A stretch of 64,000 bases of DNA from Pegea sp. RAD2-039 (taxonomy: Eukaryota > Chordata > Thaliacea > Salpida > Salpidae), in assembly GCA_034620365.1 (NCBI GenBank), contig JAQGEQ010000334.1, positions 1 through 64,000 on the forward strand. Reading direction: 5' to 3'. Of the stretch, positions 1 through 11,686 are shown one piece after another. Each line of letters starts with the position of its first letter. Position 1 is the stretch's first letter. A program made the translations under genes and the position numbers. Below the pieces are notes generated by a model. It saw only the letters and a program-made list of their open reading frames with translations, searched no databases and had not been told where the DNA came from.

Positions 1-583
1 TAGAGTTGCTGATTTTTATGTTTTTCAATACAGTAATGAGCTTGTTGTGTGGAACAGAATCAAAAGCTGTAGCAAAATCAAGGTATATGATGTCACATGG
101 AGTATTACTTTCGTAATGAGCTGTAAGCTCATTGAAAAATGTGAGATGTTGAGTCAAAGAAGATCTTTGCTTAACAAAGCCATGCTGGACATCAGATATT
201 AGATGATGCTCCGTCAAATGGCTAGTTATATGGTTGTGAATGATGTGTTCTTGAGTTCTGCAGATAACCGAAGTCAGCGAAACTGGTCTGTAGTTAAGTG
301 CAGTGTTTCTGGAACCCTTCTTATAAATTGGAGTAATAATAGCATTCTTCCAAATTTGTGGAAGTCTTCCCCGCTTAAGAGTCATGTTAAAGAGTAATGA
401 TAAGGGTAGCGCTAAAGAAGGAGTACTTTTTCTTAAAAACAAAGCTGGGATTTGATCTGGGGTGTTGGAAACTGTTGATTTTAGAGAAGAAATAGCCTTA
501 GATACTATATCAACTGTTATGTCTAGATCTACCGTCTCAGAGATATTTGAAAGGATATTGGAGTAGGAAATAGTAGGAGTACG
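1..583 (-). mobile_element. Non-LTR retrotransposon fragment, reverse transcriptase domain
   Basis: Read on the minus strand, the whole segment is one open frame of about 190 codons and runs off the window edge. It contains typical non-LTR reverse transcriptase motifs in order: NTPDQIP, ITPIYKKG, NYRPVSLTS, QHGFVKQRSS and YLDFATAFDSVPH. The last is palm motif A, with the catalytic aspartate in LDF. The YADD motif would lie beyond base 1. At about 583 the frame hits a stop, and the sequence changes to text that also follows hairpin repeat D near 31,463. This looks like a 5'-truncated insertion. The style resembles CR1/jockey-like elements, but I cannot assign the clade. The lack of stops suggests a fairly young copy. 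Confidence 0.85.
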
Positions 584-1550
584 TTAAATGTTTTATCTTT
601 CATTTGACTTCTTAAACTAAAAAATCATTTCAAAACATATTTCTTTGCGTCAAGTTGGTTCTTGATTTAAACATAAGTAATCAATACGAAGCAAAAGCTT
701 ATTTCTTAGATCAGTTTCCATGATGAACAAATCATTTTCTTATTCAAAAAGCTATAAAAGTCAAAACAAACAACAGTTATAGATGTCAGCTTTCAACTAC
801 GTTTTTTTTTCCTCCTTAGAAAATTTTTTTTTAGGAAATTCAACAAAAAAATTTAGAATATTTATTATTTACCTTCAAAGTTTACTTTTGTTGATAATTT
901 AACAAATGCGCTTGTTGTTGCAAACCTATTGGATTTTAGTTAGTAGAAAAATAATATATAAATTGATAACAACTTGAATTAGAAAATTGTCAAAAAAAAT
1001 TAATTTCATATTTTTTAGTGCTATTCTTTTCTATCTAGAAAATTAATTAATAAGTTTTATTTAAAAATGTCGCTAAACATCAATCAGATATAATTTATAT
1101 TTTAATATTAAAAAAAGCAAAATAAAAGTTAAGAAATATGCTATTAGAATGCTCTTGTATTAAACTCTTAAGTCAAAAAGTTTACATAAATTTTAGTTAT
1201 TGATTACTATACGTGTATTATTTTGTATATTTATTAAATTATTAAAATAAATTAATTATAATCTAAATGAAATCAAAAAAATCCTAATCTCGATTGAAAA
1301 CCATTGGAATGTATTTAGGATTGTATTGCAGTTCACAACTGTACAAATCACTTTTAGTGAAAATAACTTCAAAACAAATCAGGAGAAATATTGTTGTTAC
1401 TTATAAAAAACTTTTTTTTGTCTTTTGTTATCATGAAATCTACTTTTCTCTGTTTCAACTTAATATTAAGATAATTTTATTTTAAAATATATGATGAATA
1501 AATAAGGAACTTCATTTCTAAAAATTTGTTTTCAAGAACTTTATTTTTTT
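584..1550. repeat. A+T-rich array sequence without gene
   Basis: No coding signal. The part from 640 to 1,020 matches 19,920-20,290 and 43,770-44,130, sharing the text around CTATAAAAGTCAAAACAAAC. From about 1,000 it matches 28,975 onward. It is a piece of the duplicated array upstream of the first A unit. Confidence 0.6.
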
Positions 1551-1557
1551 CTGTTTC

Positions 1558-1671
1558 AACCCACAAATATGAGACTAAAACTGGCTTATTAAAAAGGTCA
1601 ATTTCTGTTCATATACACTGGAATTGGAAAGCTCTTCTGATCCTAAGATTTAGAAACTGACATACTCAGTT
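1558..1671 (+). ncRNA. Family A Sm-RNA-like unit, copy 1
   Basis: The 5' block starts AACCCACAAATATGAGAC and ends AAAAAG|GTCA, so AG|GT is present. The Sm-like stretch is AGATTTAG. It is followed by hairpin AACTGA-catac-TCAGTT at 1,655-1,671. The upstream text TTCAAGAACTTTA and CTGTTTC is shared with most other A copies. Conserved block H follows at 1,716-1,752. Confidence 0.45.
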
Positions 1672-2109
1672 GAAGTTAAACACAGACATTCTACAGATTT
1701 TTGATCTTGTTGAATATCAATTATTGTTAAAGCCGGTTTCTAATTAGATTAACAAGTACTGTGAGTGTAAAAAATGTCAGAATATTTTTTTCTGGTGTTT
1801 GTATTTGTTCATCTTTTTAGCATACATGAAGCAAGAGATCAGATTTTATCATATTATTAGATTCTTTGTGATCCTCATAAAAGATATTGGTTTGTAGTAG
1901 AAAAACGCTTTAACAGAATTTTTAAGCTAATTCACTTATTTTTCCTATATTTATACATAATCTAATGTTTACTAAAAACAAAAGTTTAAAAATTCTTTTG
2001 TAGAAATGAATTTTGAATCATAAATAAATTTCGCTCTAATTTATGCTAAATAAATCTAAATATTGCGGAATATATAAAAATTTTATAATTATTGTGTTTA
2101 AGTTTCTAT

Positions 2110-2480
2110 TTAAATATGATTTACATTTTATTTAATTATTTTGTAAATATTTTATACAAAAATTTGATCTAATATCAAAATACAAATTCTAATTTTGAAG
2201 AGATTTTACAGAGTAAATTCATTTTTATTTATCTCTATTTTAGTTGTTATGCAATTTGTTTTAACTAAAAAGAACTTCAAGTTAATTCTGTAAAAAGTAA
2301 ATTACTTAAACATACAAACAAAAAATTTTATTTGAAATAAAATTTCCGTAAAATAACATTTTTAGGAAGTAAAATTTTAATATTATATTACATATATTCT
2401 CCTTATGAAAATTTGCTTGTAAAATTCAAAAGTTATTTCCTTTAAAAACGATAAACTAAAGATTGAGATTACTTTATACA
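2110..2480. repeat. Local duplication, partner at 6,655-7,040
   Basis: About 370 bases are nearly identical to 6,655-7,040, including the text around GATCTAA...TCAAAATACAAATTC and the start of a C unit. The copies part at about 2,495 and 7,050. There the second copy switches into a D repeat. Confidence 0.75.
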
Positions 2481-2563
2481 ATAGTTTTGAAATTCATTAC
2501 ATTGAACGAACGTTCTTGTTGGTGTTGTTTTTGTAATTTTAGAACCTGTCCTTTTTTAAGGGT
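2449..2563 (+). ncRNA. Family C Sm-RNA-like unit, copy 1
   Basis: The 5' part contains AAAGATTGAGATTAC. A mid-unit inverted repeat GAACG-aa-CGTTC is present. The Sm-like stretch is GTAATTTTAGAACC, followed by a small hairpin CCTT-tttt-AAGG at 2,550-2,561. It has no AG|GT at the position used in A and B. Confidence 0.35.
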
Positions 2564-2710
2564 GACATAAAGATAAACTTTGCTTATCCTAGTAAAGCTA
2601 AATGGAAATGTTTTTTTATAAATAGTAAGTATTATATAGTTTTGACATATTAAAATTACTAAAGAAAAAATCTATAAACTTTTACTCAATTTCATTTTAT
2701 AATTATTTTA

Positions 2711-2760
2711 ACAATGAAATTCTTTACTATCTGTATCTCTTGCAATATATAATGGGCTCA
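2711..2760 (+). repeat. Block E, diverged copy 1
   Basis: It aligns with the better preserved E copies (TTTACTATCTG...CTTGCAAT...GGGCTCA). It sits between a C unit and an A unit, the position E has elsewhere. The CATC...GATG stem of other copies is lost here. Confidence 0.5.
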
Positions 2761-2862
2761 AACTAGTTTAGGGCAAATTTACTAATTTTCTTTTAATTTC
2801 AACTATATTAAGACATTAATTATTTCATTACATTAACTTCTATTGAACAAACACACTCTTTC

Positions 2863-2974
2863 AAAACAAATTTGAGACTAAAACAGCCTTATTTATAAGG
2901 TTAGCTCTACCAGTTGACAGGGTGATTTAAGCTTCCCATCTTCCGTTTAAAATTTTGAGACTGATATATTCAGT
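2863..2974 (+). ncRNA. Family A Sm-RNA-like unit, copy 2
   Basis: The 5' block ends in a short stem CCTTA-ttta-TAAGG directly before GTTAGC, with AG|GT kept. The Sm-like stretch AAATTTTGAGA precedes hairpin ACTGA-tatat-TCAGT at 2,960-2,974. Nearly the same sequence recurs at 58,358 (copy 21). The 5' edge has lost the usual AACCC. Confidence 0.5.
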
Positions 2975-2984
2975 TGTCTATAAA

Positions 2985-3600
2985 AATAATAAAGATGACA
3001 ATAATTTGTTTCGTAAAATATTTGTGTGAAGAAGTAAAGAATGTACTTTGTATTTATTTATATATTCTATTGTTTATCATGTATTTATTTTCTTTAAAAT
3101 TCAAATTTATTTAAACTAATATTTAATTGTATTGACATTTTTGATAAAATTACTTTTAAACATAAATATTGTAGTTGTCTAGCGCTTGTCTTTTTCAGTT
3201 GTCTTTCTTTTGGTAGTTGTTTTCATTTACCTTTTCAACATAGACCATACATAAAGACAGGTTTTTTTTCATGCCTCGTAATTTTCTCTGTTGCTTATAA
3301 GAATTATTTCAATTAAGTCAATTTTTTTTTATTTTTTTTAAAGCTTTAATGTAATTATATCTTATCAAAAAAACATAGATCTGAAATATTATTTTTGTTT
3401 TTAAACTTTTTAATCAAATGTAATGATGTGAGATTCTACATAAAGTTTACAATTTGCTTCTTAGTATATTTACCCACAAGATACATTTTATAAGGGTTTA
3501 TGTGTTTTTGAGTGAGAAAACTAGCAGATACTTTGACTGATTCATAAAAAATATAATTTTTTTATTAAATTACACGTCGTATCCGTTAAAACTTAGTTGA
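2985..3600. repeat. A+T-rich spacer of the array
   Basis: No gene seen. The part from 2,985 to 3,240 is a diverged match to 58,490-58,760, downstream of A copy 21. The remainder is A/T homopolymer-rich. Confidence 0.5.
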
Positions 3601-3624
3601 TAAAATTTTCAAATTAATTTTTTT

Positions 3625-3740
3625 CAGCATCACAAACTTAGGATTGAAAGCACTTCATACATAAGGTTTAAGATTTAATGCAATCTGCTTATTGACGTCA
3701 AAAAGATTATTCTTTTTGGAACCTGTTAAATGTTACGGGT
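3625..3740 (+). ncRNA. Family B Sm-RNA-like unit, copy 1
   Basis: The 5' block starts CAGCATCACAAACTTAGG and ends ATAAG|GTTTAAG. Inner hairpin AGATT-taatgc-AATCT lies at 3,671-3,686. The Sm-like stretch is TTCTTTTTGGA, followed by terminal hairpin ACCTGT...ACGGGT (3,721-3,740), closed partly by G-T pairs. Downstream GATTTTATGGTAAATAAT and ATGCTAGTGAAGCAT are kept in the other B copies. Confidence 0.5.
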
Positions 3741-3759
3741 GATTTTATGGTAAATAATG

Positions 3760-5740
3760 TTTATGCTAGTGAAGCATTATAAAAGATTTTTTATTGAAAC
3801 TAAATTTCTATCTCTGTTTAAATGATTATCACTTATTTAAATAATTTGCTGTTGATTTTATAAGTTGCAGCAACTTATTAGCTTCTTTTACTTATTATTT
3901 TACTTTTCTATGCATTCTTTCTGAAGCTGAACAGTTTTCAGTTATAATTGAAAAAAATTTTTGTAAAAAGTTAGTCAATCAGAACTGTTGAAACCAAACC
4001 AACTTCACAGTATTTACACAAGTAGTCAATTTGGAAATTAATTTTCTTTTTTCAAATTTAACTTCATATTTACATCTAAAAAAACTAGTTAGAAGTTACC
4101 ATACTGTTATTGATTTATCAAACAATATTTTAACAGCTTTATGAAATATTGCTTAATAATTTTTTTTACAAAAAATTATTTTTAATCTTGTTTTCAATTA
4201 ATAGTTGTTTACTTTTGAAAAACAAAAGTAGATTTCTATATTTTATCAAAGCAAATTGTTTATATTAAAAATAAAAACCAGTAACGCTACCTTCTATCGA
4301 AAACCTTTAAAAACTACCATGAAAGATTTAAATCTAATGGTATCTTAAAAATCAGTAGAAAACTGCATAATGACGTCCTTGTATTGTATGCATAAGAAAA
4401 ACGTTTCTTATATACAATTATAAATTTCCTAAAATTATAAATCAATTCCTTAAGAAATTTTAAATACAAATTTTTCTTTTTAAATTAAAGATTCATTTTG
4501 AATTGATCATTTTGCTTTTTTTCCCGTTTTAGCACAGTTAGCAAAATATAATAAAGAAAGATAATTTTAAACTAAGAAAATTTATTTTAATTTTTAGAAA
4601 TACTTTATTGATAGATGTAAACCTTTCTATTAGCTATAAAGTATTAATTTTTTTCTACATTTCATCTAAATTAAATAAATATAATAATAACTTCTTGTTT
4701 TTATCAATTAACTGAAAAAAGTACAATTTTTCTTTCATGGAAATAGCAATTTACTTTAAAGTATATTTGATTACAAAATATATTCCAAAAAGTTTTTGGA
4801 TAAAACTGATAAAGTTTTGATTATTTTAAAAATATTTAATAGAAAAATTTGTTATAAAATCAAAATACAAATAATAATTTTGAAGGATTTTTAGAGAGTA
4901 AATTCATACTTATTTATATAAATTTTAGTTGTTATATAATTCGTTATAACTAAAAATAAATAAACAAAAGTCTGTAAAAAATAGATTACGTAAACATATA
5001 AAAAAAAAACAATTTTATTTGAAATGGTTTCTAATGATTTATTTACTAATATTTCAAATTTTAAAACGGTTAAACTTACTAACTTAAAATTAATTAAAAT
5101 TTTGTGTTAAATATCATGAAGAAAATCATGTATTTATATTAAACATATATTTTTTTTCTATTTAAACAAAAGTAAAATCAAAAATTACGAAATTGTGTGC
5201 TTCACAATATTAAATAAGCTACCGATAATCTAAAACAAACGCTAATAGATTAATTTTTTGTAGATCTTAATCTCTATTTACTATTAACAAATCGACTTAG
5301 AAAAGAAAATGCAGATAGAATTTATTGATATATTTTATTGTGTTTCACGTTTTTTGTTTCCTTTAAATTTCAAATTCAATAAAACTTTTAACCATTTTTA
5401 AAGGACATTTTTGCTCAAGATACTTTTAAACATAAATAATTTGTTTCATAGAAAAGTTATTTTTCTTAAAAATGAAAGTTATTAATTGACGGGATTAAAA
5501 ACCAGAAACGCTACTTTCTATCAAAAACCGATGAAAACTACTATAAAAGATTATAATTCTAATAAAATGATAAAAATCAGTAAATAAACTGGATAATGAC
5601 ATCTTACTATACTTTATACTACAAAACACATAAGTTTTGTAATTATAATTATAAATTTCAGATTTCTATTTCATCAGTTTCTTAACAAATCCTACTAAAT
5701 AAAAAAACATATTTTGGATTTATCGTAACTTGATTTTTTT
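3760..5740. repeat. Array spacer with diverged duplications
   Basis: Downstream of B1, 3,800-4,400 matches 32,080-32,680 (text around GAAGCTG.ACAGTTTTCAGTTATAATTG). The part from 4,840 to 5,480 matches 8,930-9,550 and 51,240-51,820. No intact reading frame of note and no recognisable gene. Confidence 0.5.
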
Positions 5741-5749
5741 CTATCTTAT

Positions 5750-5862
5750 CCCACAAATATGAGACTAAAGCAGGCTTATTTATAAGATTATTTTTACAAG
5801 TTGACAGAATGTGTAATATGTTTGAATATTATGAACGACTTTGGAAACTGAAACATTCAGTT
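5750..5862 (+). ncRNA. Family A Sm-RNA-like unit, copy 3
   Basis: The 5' block is well kept (CCCACAAATATGAGACTAAAG) but ends ATAAGATTA, so the AG|GT is lost. The Sm-like stretch is ACTTTGGAA, followed by hairpin AACTGA-aacat-TCAGTT at 5,846-5,862. Confidence 0.4.
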
Positions 5863-6974
5863 GAATTAAAAGAATAATTTTTAAAAGTATTTTGGTCTTG
5901 GTGAAATTCAAATTTCAGACCTTTAATTCATTACTTTCTTAACAAATTAAAAAACAAATTCTATTTGAAAATAAAATACCATTTGGATTTATAATTGTGA
6001 TTGCTTTTCTGTTTTAGCACAATTAGCAAAAAAATAAGAAAGATAATTTTAAACTAATCAAAAAATTTTATTTTGTAAAAATACTTTTTTGATAACTCTA
6101 AACCTTTCTACTTGCTTTATTTTATTAATTTTGTAGTACATTTCATCTAAACTCAATAAATCAAGTAATAACTCGTTGTTTTATCTTATGTTTGTATTCT
6201 TTTATAGAAATTGAAATTTACTTTTAAGTATATTTGATTACAAAATATAATTCAAAATATTTATGCATAAAAATGAGAAAGTTTTGTTTATTTTTTAAAT
6301 ATTTCAGAGAAGATTTGATTTAAAATCAAAATACAAATAATAATTTTGAAGATTCTTTACAAAGTAAATTCATTTTTAATTTTATAAATTCTAGTTGTTA
6401 TGCAATTTGTTATAACTAAATACAACTTCAAGTTAAGTATGTAAAAAGTAAATTACATGAACATAGAGACAAAAAATTTCATTTGAATTGTTTTCTAATA
6501 ATATATTTACTAAAATTTCAAATTTTAAATCAGCTAAACTTACTAACGTAAAATTGATTCTACAATTATGTTAAATAAGATGAAGATAATTATGTATTTA
6601 TATTAAACTTTTTTATTTATTTACAAAATATATTTCAAAATGTTTTTGGATAAAAAATGTGAAAGTTTTAATTATTTTATAAATATTTCATACCAAAAAT
6701 TTGATCTAACATCAAAATACAAATTCTAATTTTGAAGAGTTTTTACAGAGTAAATTCATTTTTATTTATCTATATTTTAGTTGTTATGCAATTTGTTTTA
6801 ACTAAAAAGAACTTCAAGTTAATTCTGTAAAAAGTAAATTACGTAAACATACAAACAAAAAATTTCATTTGAAAGTAAATTTCCGTAAAATACCATTTTT
6901 AGGAAGTAAAATTTTAATATTATATTACATGTATTCTCCTTATGAAAATTTGCTTGTAAAATTCAAAATATATT

Positions 6975-7052
6975 TCCTTTGAAAACGATAAACTAAAGAT
7001 TGAGATTACTTTATACAATAGTTTTGAAATTCAATAAATTGAAAGAACTTGG
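6975..7052 (+). repeat. Family C 5' half, truncated copy 2
   Basis: It is identical in style to the first 75 bases of C copy 1. At about 7,050 it breaks into the text that precedes hairpin repeat D. The Sm-like region and terminal hairpin are missing, so it looks like a recombination joint. Confidence 0.55.
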
Positions 7053-7085
7053 TTTAGTTTTTTTTAATTAAACTATTTATTTGCA

Positions 7086-7120
7086 AATCACAGCAGTCGC
7101 TAGCTGACGCTGTTGGTACT
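7086..7120 (+). repeat. Hairpin repeat D, copy 1
   Basis: This copy shows the strongest stem in the family. CAGC and GTC (one bulged A between them) pair with GAC and GCTG around a GCTAGCT loop. It ends TGTTGGTAC like most other copies. Confidence 0.6.
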
Positions 7121-7724
7121 TGATTTTAACTTTTTTTTTCATTCTGAAAAGCCATTTTAAAAGAAGAATATTTTTTTAAGTACGATTAAATATTAATGGG
7201 TGTTACTTAGCTCTTATAGAATAGGTTTTAGAATAGAATCAATACTAAATCAATTTGAAAGAGCAAAGTCATTAAAAATCAATTTAGATATCATTTTTCA
7301 GAAATATTGGTGAACGACTGTTAAATATTTTGCTTTTTGAGTGTCATTGTTACTATAACTGAAAGTTTCTTCTACGAAAATTCTAATTATTTTTTACAGT
7401 ACTTTTGAGAAATCTATTATACTTGTTCAAAACATCAGTACATTACTTTTTAACAAGGTTGTTTTAATTTTTCATAGAATTGACAGCTATGAGACTGTCT
7501 TCCTATTGCATTATAAAACTTTTCAGCTTAACAGATCATCTTACATATCATAAACCTATTTATTCGTTTTAATTAAACAAAACATACTAGATGTCGATTT
7601 AGCAGCTTAAGTTGATTTGATTCTTAATGCAAATGTTCGGTAATACAAAAACTAAGCGAGTTGTTTGTTTTTAGGTTTAGTTTAATTTATTTTGTTTCTT
7701 AAAAATCAAACAAGTTATATGTAG

Positions 7725-7758
7725 ATCACAGCTTCCGCTAGCTGTCGCTGTTTGTACT
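7725..7758 (+). repeat. Hairpin repeat D, copy 2
   Basis: It lies 640 bases after copy 1 and keeps CCGCTAGCTGTCGCTGTT. It is preceded by the TTTTGTTTCTTAAAAATCAAACAAG text that leads several D copies. The left arm is CACAGC, so the outer stem is partly weakened. Confidence 0.6.
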
Positions 7759-8320
7759 TTGTTTTAACTTTTTTGTTTGATTACTAATTCTGAAAAAGTA
7801 TTTTAAAACGAGAATTTTTTTCTGATTTTTTGCAAAGTTATTAACTTCACAGAGTAAGCCCTTTTGGTAGTAATCAGATGTAACCTACCCTAAAATGAGC
7901 TTACACACTCAAATATTTTAAATTGCATCATCAATACAATTAAATAATTCGTTTTCTGTATATTTTAGATCTTTCTATTTTTTTTTAAATCTTTTACAAT
8001 ACTTATGGAAAACAACTTTGGAATAATTTGTATCAGATAATATTTTGTTGAGCTCAACTACGGATTATTATTTGATATAGATTAAAAACATTTTAAATGA
8101 AATTTAAAAAAAAATCAAACATCACTTTTCAAAGTATCCAAAACACTTTTAACTAATAAATTTGGGATAGTTGTTAACTTTTAATGCTTTAATGAAGTTG
8201 CATCTAATCACAAAAAGTCTAATTATGAGAATATCTTCCTGGTTTTTAATTTAAAAAAAAACATAAAAATGAAACTTCTATTTAGAGTTTGCAATTTGTA
8301 TTTTGAACTATCTTTGAATC

Positions 8321-8442
8321 ATGAAACAAATTTGAAACTAAAACATGCCTGTTTTTAATGTTTAGTGGTTTCTAACAGCAAGTAAAGTGGATTAAACAAT
8401 GATTCCCTAAACCAGTTTTAGATTTGGAGACTGATTTCAGTT
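8321..8442 (+). ncRNA. Family A unit, copy 4, degenerate
   Basis: Only ACAAATTTGAAACTAAAACA is clear in the 5' block, and no AG|GT remains at the usual place. The Sm-like stretch AGATTTGGAGA is kept. The terminal hairpin has shrunk to ACTGATTTCAGT. It is probably a decayed copy. Confidence 0.3.
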
Positions 8443-8599
8443 GAATTAAAAGCACAACTTTCTACAAACTATTATAATTTTTTTTAAGTTTATGCTTTGA
8501 GCATAATATTTTAAAAGCATGTTGGTTTTGGTAAATTTTAAATTTCAGACCTTTACTTCATTACATCCTTAACAAATTTAAAAAAAATCGTTTTTTTTT

Positions 8600-10320
8600 A
8601 AATAAAATACCTTTTGGATTTTTAATTTTCCTGTTTTAGCACAGTTCGCAAAAAAAAATAAGAAAGATAAATTTAAAATAAAAACAATATTTTATTTTTT
8701 AGAAATATTTTTTCGATAACTGTAAACCTTTCTACTAGCTTTAAAGTATTAATTGTTTAGTACATTTCATCTAAACTAAATAAATCTAGTAAAAACTTCT
8801 TGTTTTTATCTTATGTTTATATACTTTCATAGAAATTGCAATTTGCTTTTAAGTATATTTGATTACAAAATATAATTCAAAATATTTTTGGATAAAAATG
8901 AGAAAGTTTTGGTTATTTTATAAATATTTCAGAGAAAATTTGTTTTAACATCAAAATACAAATAATAATTTTGAAGAGTTTTTACAAAGTAAGTTCATTC
9001 TTATTTATTTAAATTTTAGTTGTTAAATGATTCGTTATAACTAAAAATAAATTTACTAAAGTCTGTAAATAGTAGATTACCTAAACATAGAAAAGCAATT
9101 TTATTTGAAATGTTTTCTAATAATATATTTTTAATATTTCTAATTTTTAAACATTTATACTAACTAACTTAAAATTAATTATGTATTTATATTAAACTTA
9201 TTTTTTTTTTTATTTAAAAAAAAGTAAAGTCCAAAAATTACGAAATTGTGTGCTTCACAGTATTAAATAATCTACTTATAATCTAAAACAAACGCTAATA
9301 GATTAATTTTTTGTAGATCTTAATCTCTATTTACTATTAACAAATCGACTTAGAAACGAAAATGAAGATAGAATTTATTTATATATTTTATTGTTTTTCA
9401 CGTTTTGTGTTTCCTTTAAATTTCGAATTCAATTAAACTTTTAGGCATTTTTAAAAAACATTTTTCCTATAGATACTTTTAAACATAATTAATTTGTCAT
9501 TGATAAAAGTTATTTTTTTTTAAATGAAAGTTCTTATTTGACAAGATTAAATTTATAAAAAAATTGTATTCGAAAACAAACAAGAGAGTTTTTCAAAATT
9601 AATTGCTTTAATAACAAGTTTAGTTTATAGAAAAGTTTTTTTTTTTTAATTTCACAATGCAACTAAAACATAAAATTAGTAGGACTGTAGTAAGAAAATA
9701 AGGAATTTCTGGATAATAAAATTTTGCAAAAATTGCATAATTTCAAAATTAAAGATTTACCAAAGTTTGTAGAAAGTAAACATTTTAAAATTTCAATTCG
9801 AAAACCTTAGATTAAAATGCAATAATATTTAACATGAGTATAACGAATTTTACCTGATATTCGAGTGTTATTATTAATATTATCGTTGATTACTATTTTG
9901 AGGTTGAACAAGTTTCAACTTATAAATTATATAAATTATTTTTCTAATAAAAGTAGAAACCTAAGCAAACATATCAAGCTACAAACACTAGGAGTGGTTA
10001 AGGATCTATTTTATTAAAATATTATATTATTCGTTTTAATTCTATTTTTTTTTTCTGAACTAGGAGAAATGGAAAATATTTTCAACATAAACTACTGAAA
10101 GTGTAAACTTAATTGAATTTTAATTTAATAAATAAAGAGTACTAATTATACAATTTTAACAATATAAACATCAAATGCATAGAAATATATAAGAAATGTT
10201 ATTATCAGTGTGAATATTTAAAAATGCTTTAAAAGTTTTCTTATTGTCTTTTCTTATTATTATTAATAATTATTATTATTTTCTTATTGTGTTTTCTAAT
10301 TTTTTATTGCCAATTTTGAA
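8600..10320. repeat. Array spacer, A+T-rich
   Basis: The part from 8,930 to 9,550 repeats 4,840-5,480. The part from 9,560 to 10,320 matches 20,880-21,620 and 56,225-56,960, which precede B copies there too. A TTATTA-rich simple repeat lies near 10,255-10,280. No gene seen. Confidence 0.5.
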
Positions 10321-10333
10321 GCTATTTTTTTGA

Positions 10334-10450
10334 GCAACAGAAACTTAAGATTGATACCACCTTATAAATAAGCATTTAGATTTGACACAATCTGCATAAT
10401 TGCAGAAATCAAGAGTGTTACTATTTTGAAACCCGTTTCTTCTTACGGGT
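10334..10450 (+). ncRNA. Family B Sm-RNA-like unit, copy 2
   Basis: Inner hairpin AGATT-tgacac-AATCT keeps its stem with a different loop from copy 1. Sm-like ACTATTTTGAA is followed by a perfect terminal hairpin ACCCGT-ttcttctt-ACGGGT. The exon-end position reads ATAAGCA, so the donor-like GT is lost. Confidence 0.5.
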
Positions 10451-10537
10451 GATTTTACGGTAAATAACATTAATGCCAGTGAAGCATTATAAAAGATTTT
10501 TTACTGAAATTAAATTTCTATCTCAGTTTAGAGGATT

Positions 10538-10729
10538 ATGACTCATTTCAATACATTTGCTGTTGTTGTTCTGAAGTGTTACAGCATTTATTTATTATTC
10601 TACTTTCTTCTGTTAGAAAATTTTCGTAAGAAACATTTAAAAGAAATTGTAGCAGAGAAATTTCAGTTATGTTCATCTACTGATTGTTGTTTGTTAAAGA
10701 TAATAGTACTTTCAAATAACATTATATAA
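10538..10729 (+). CDS. Hypothetical short ORF, 63 codons, downstream of B
   Basis: The ATG-started frame encodes a hydrophobic stretch (FAVVVLK...LLFYFLLL) followed by a basic, amphipathic-looking part (ENFRKKHLKEIVAE). Three shorter copies at 21,835, 33,078 and 57,200 are all intact. This copy reads past the stop the others use. No family is recognised. It could be a small membrane peptide or simply conserved flank of the RNA unit. Confidence 0.25.
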   Translation: MTHFNTFAVVVLKCYSIYLLFYFLLLENFRKKHLKEIVAEKFQLCSSTDCCLLKIIVLSNNII

Positions 10730-11085
10730 AAAGAAAGTCAAACTAAGAAAACTAGTTTTTATTCCTATTTTTTGGGATAGTTGTACATTTTTTGTTATTT
10801 TTATGGTCGTTATTTTTTGTTATAGTTAAATTAACTTTAGTATATTGACCTTATTTTTTTCACTTATTGAAAAAACGGTAAATGTCAGTTTCTTCATATA
10901 GTTTGTAATTTGCCTTCTTCTTATATTAGAGACAAACTAAAATCGTAAAGGTATTGTGTTATAAAATAGAAAGTTTATAAAGTTTTTTGAATTTGATTTT
11001 AGAAAGTATAATTTTGAAATTATATTATATATAATATTGTCCTTAGAAAATTTCCCTATAAATTTTAAAAGTTATTTTTGTTGAG

Positions 11086-11217
11086 AACCACAATCTTTTG
11101 AGACATGAGACAAAGATTGAGACTACTTGACTTAAAAGTTTGTAAAATCAACGTATTCAACGTACGTTCTTGTTGCTTATACTCATGTCATTTTGGAATC
11201 TGCCTATTTTTAGGGGT
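11086..11217 (+). ncRNA. Family C Sm-RNA-like unit, copy 3
   Basis: The 5' part contains ACATGAGACAAAGATTGAGA. The middle has palindrome AACGTACGTT. Sm-like GTCATTTTGGAA is followed by CCT-attttt-AGG and GGTGACTTTATGG, a tail shared with B. The downstream CTAATGCTAGTGAAGC text is also shared with B. Confidence 0.4.
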
Positions 11218-11358
11218 GACTTTATGGTAAAAATCGCTAATGCTAGTGAAGCAGAAATAAGATTTTTTATGAACAGTAAATAGTACATAATTTAAACAAA
11301 ATATGTTTCTACAAAAAAATTCTCCAAACTCTTACTCAATTTCATCGTATAGTTATTT

Positions 11359-11432
11359 AAACAATGAGATGCTTTACTATCTGCATCCCATGCAATGTAA
11401 TATAGGCTCACCCCATCAATCAACTCGTTAAA
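11359..11432 (+). repeat. Block E, copy 2
   Basis: It lies about 140 bases after C copy 3 and 140 before A copy 5. It contains TGCATCCCATGCAATGT, where TGCAT and ATGCA can pair, and GGCTCACCCCAT. It is a diverged version of the later copies. Confidence 0.55.
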
Positions 11433-11568
11433 ATTGAAGTTACTACTTCACATCTAATTTCAACTTTAATAAGACAAGAAGTACTTCATTACATTTACTT
11501 CTCTTTAACTATTTGAGAAACTTTATCTATAAAAATTTGTTTTTAAGAAGTTTACTTTTTTCTGTTTC

Positions 11569-11686
11569 AACCAACAAATATGAGACTAAAACTGGCTTAT
11601 TTATAAGGTCAATATCTTTCATGTATACTAGTCTTACAAAATTCTTGTCTTTTTTTTATAACATTTTGAAACTGAAATATTCAGTT
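11569..11686 (+). ncRNA. Family A Sm-RNA-like unit, copy 5
   Basis: The 5' block ends CTTATTTATAAG|GTCA with AG|GT intact. Sm-like ACATTTTGAA is followed by hairpin AACTGA-aatat-TCAGTT at 11,670-11,686. CTGTTTC lies just upstream. Block H follows at 11,716-11,757, with AAAGCCGGTTTCTAATTAG. Confidence 0.5.

Noticed and set aside
1551-1557. CTGTTTC upstream of A units resembles the core of the C. elegans piRNA (21U) upstream motif.
   Set aside because: The following sequence is a long conserved unit with Sm site and hairpin, not a 21-nt unique RNA, and several copies read CTGTTTTA instead.
5846-5862. Possible hammerhead ribozyme because of CTGA followed by a stem.
   Set aside because: The required CTGATGA and GAAA core boxes and cleavage triplet are not present.
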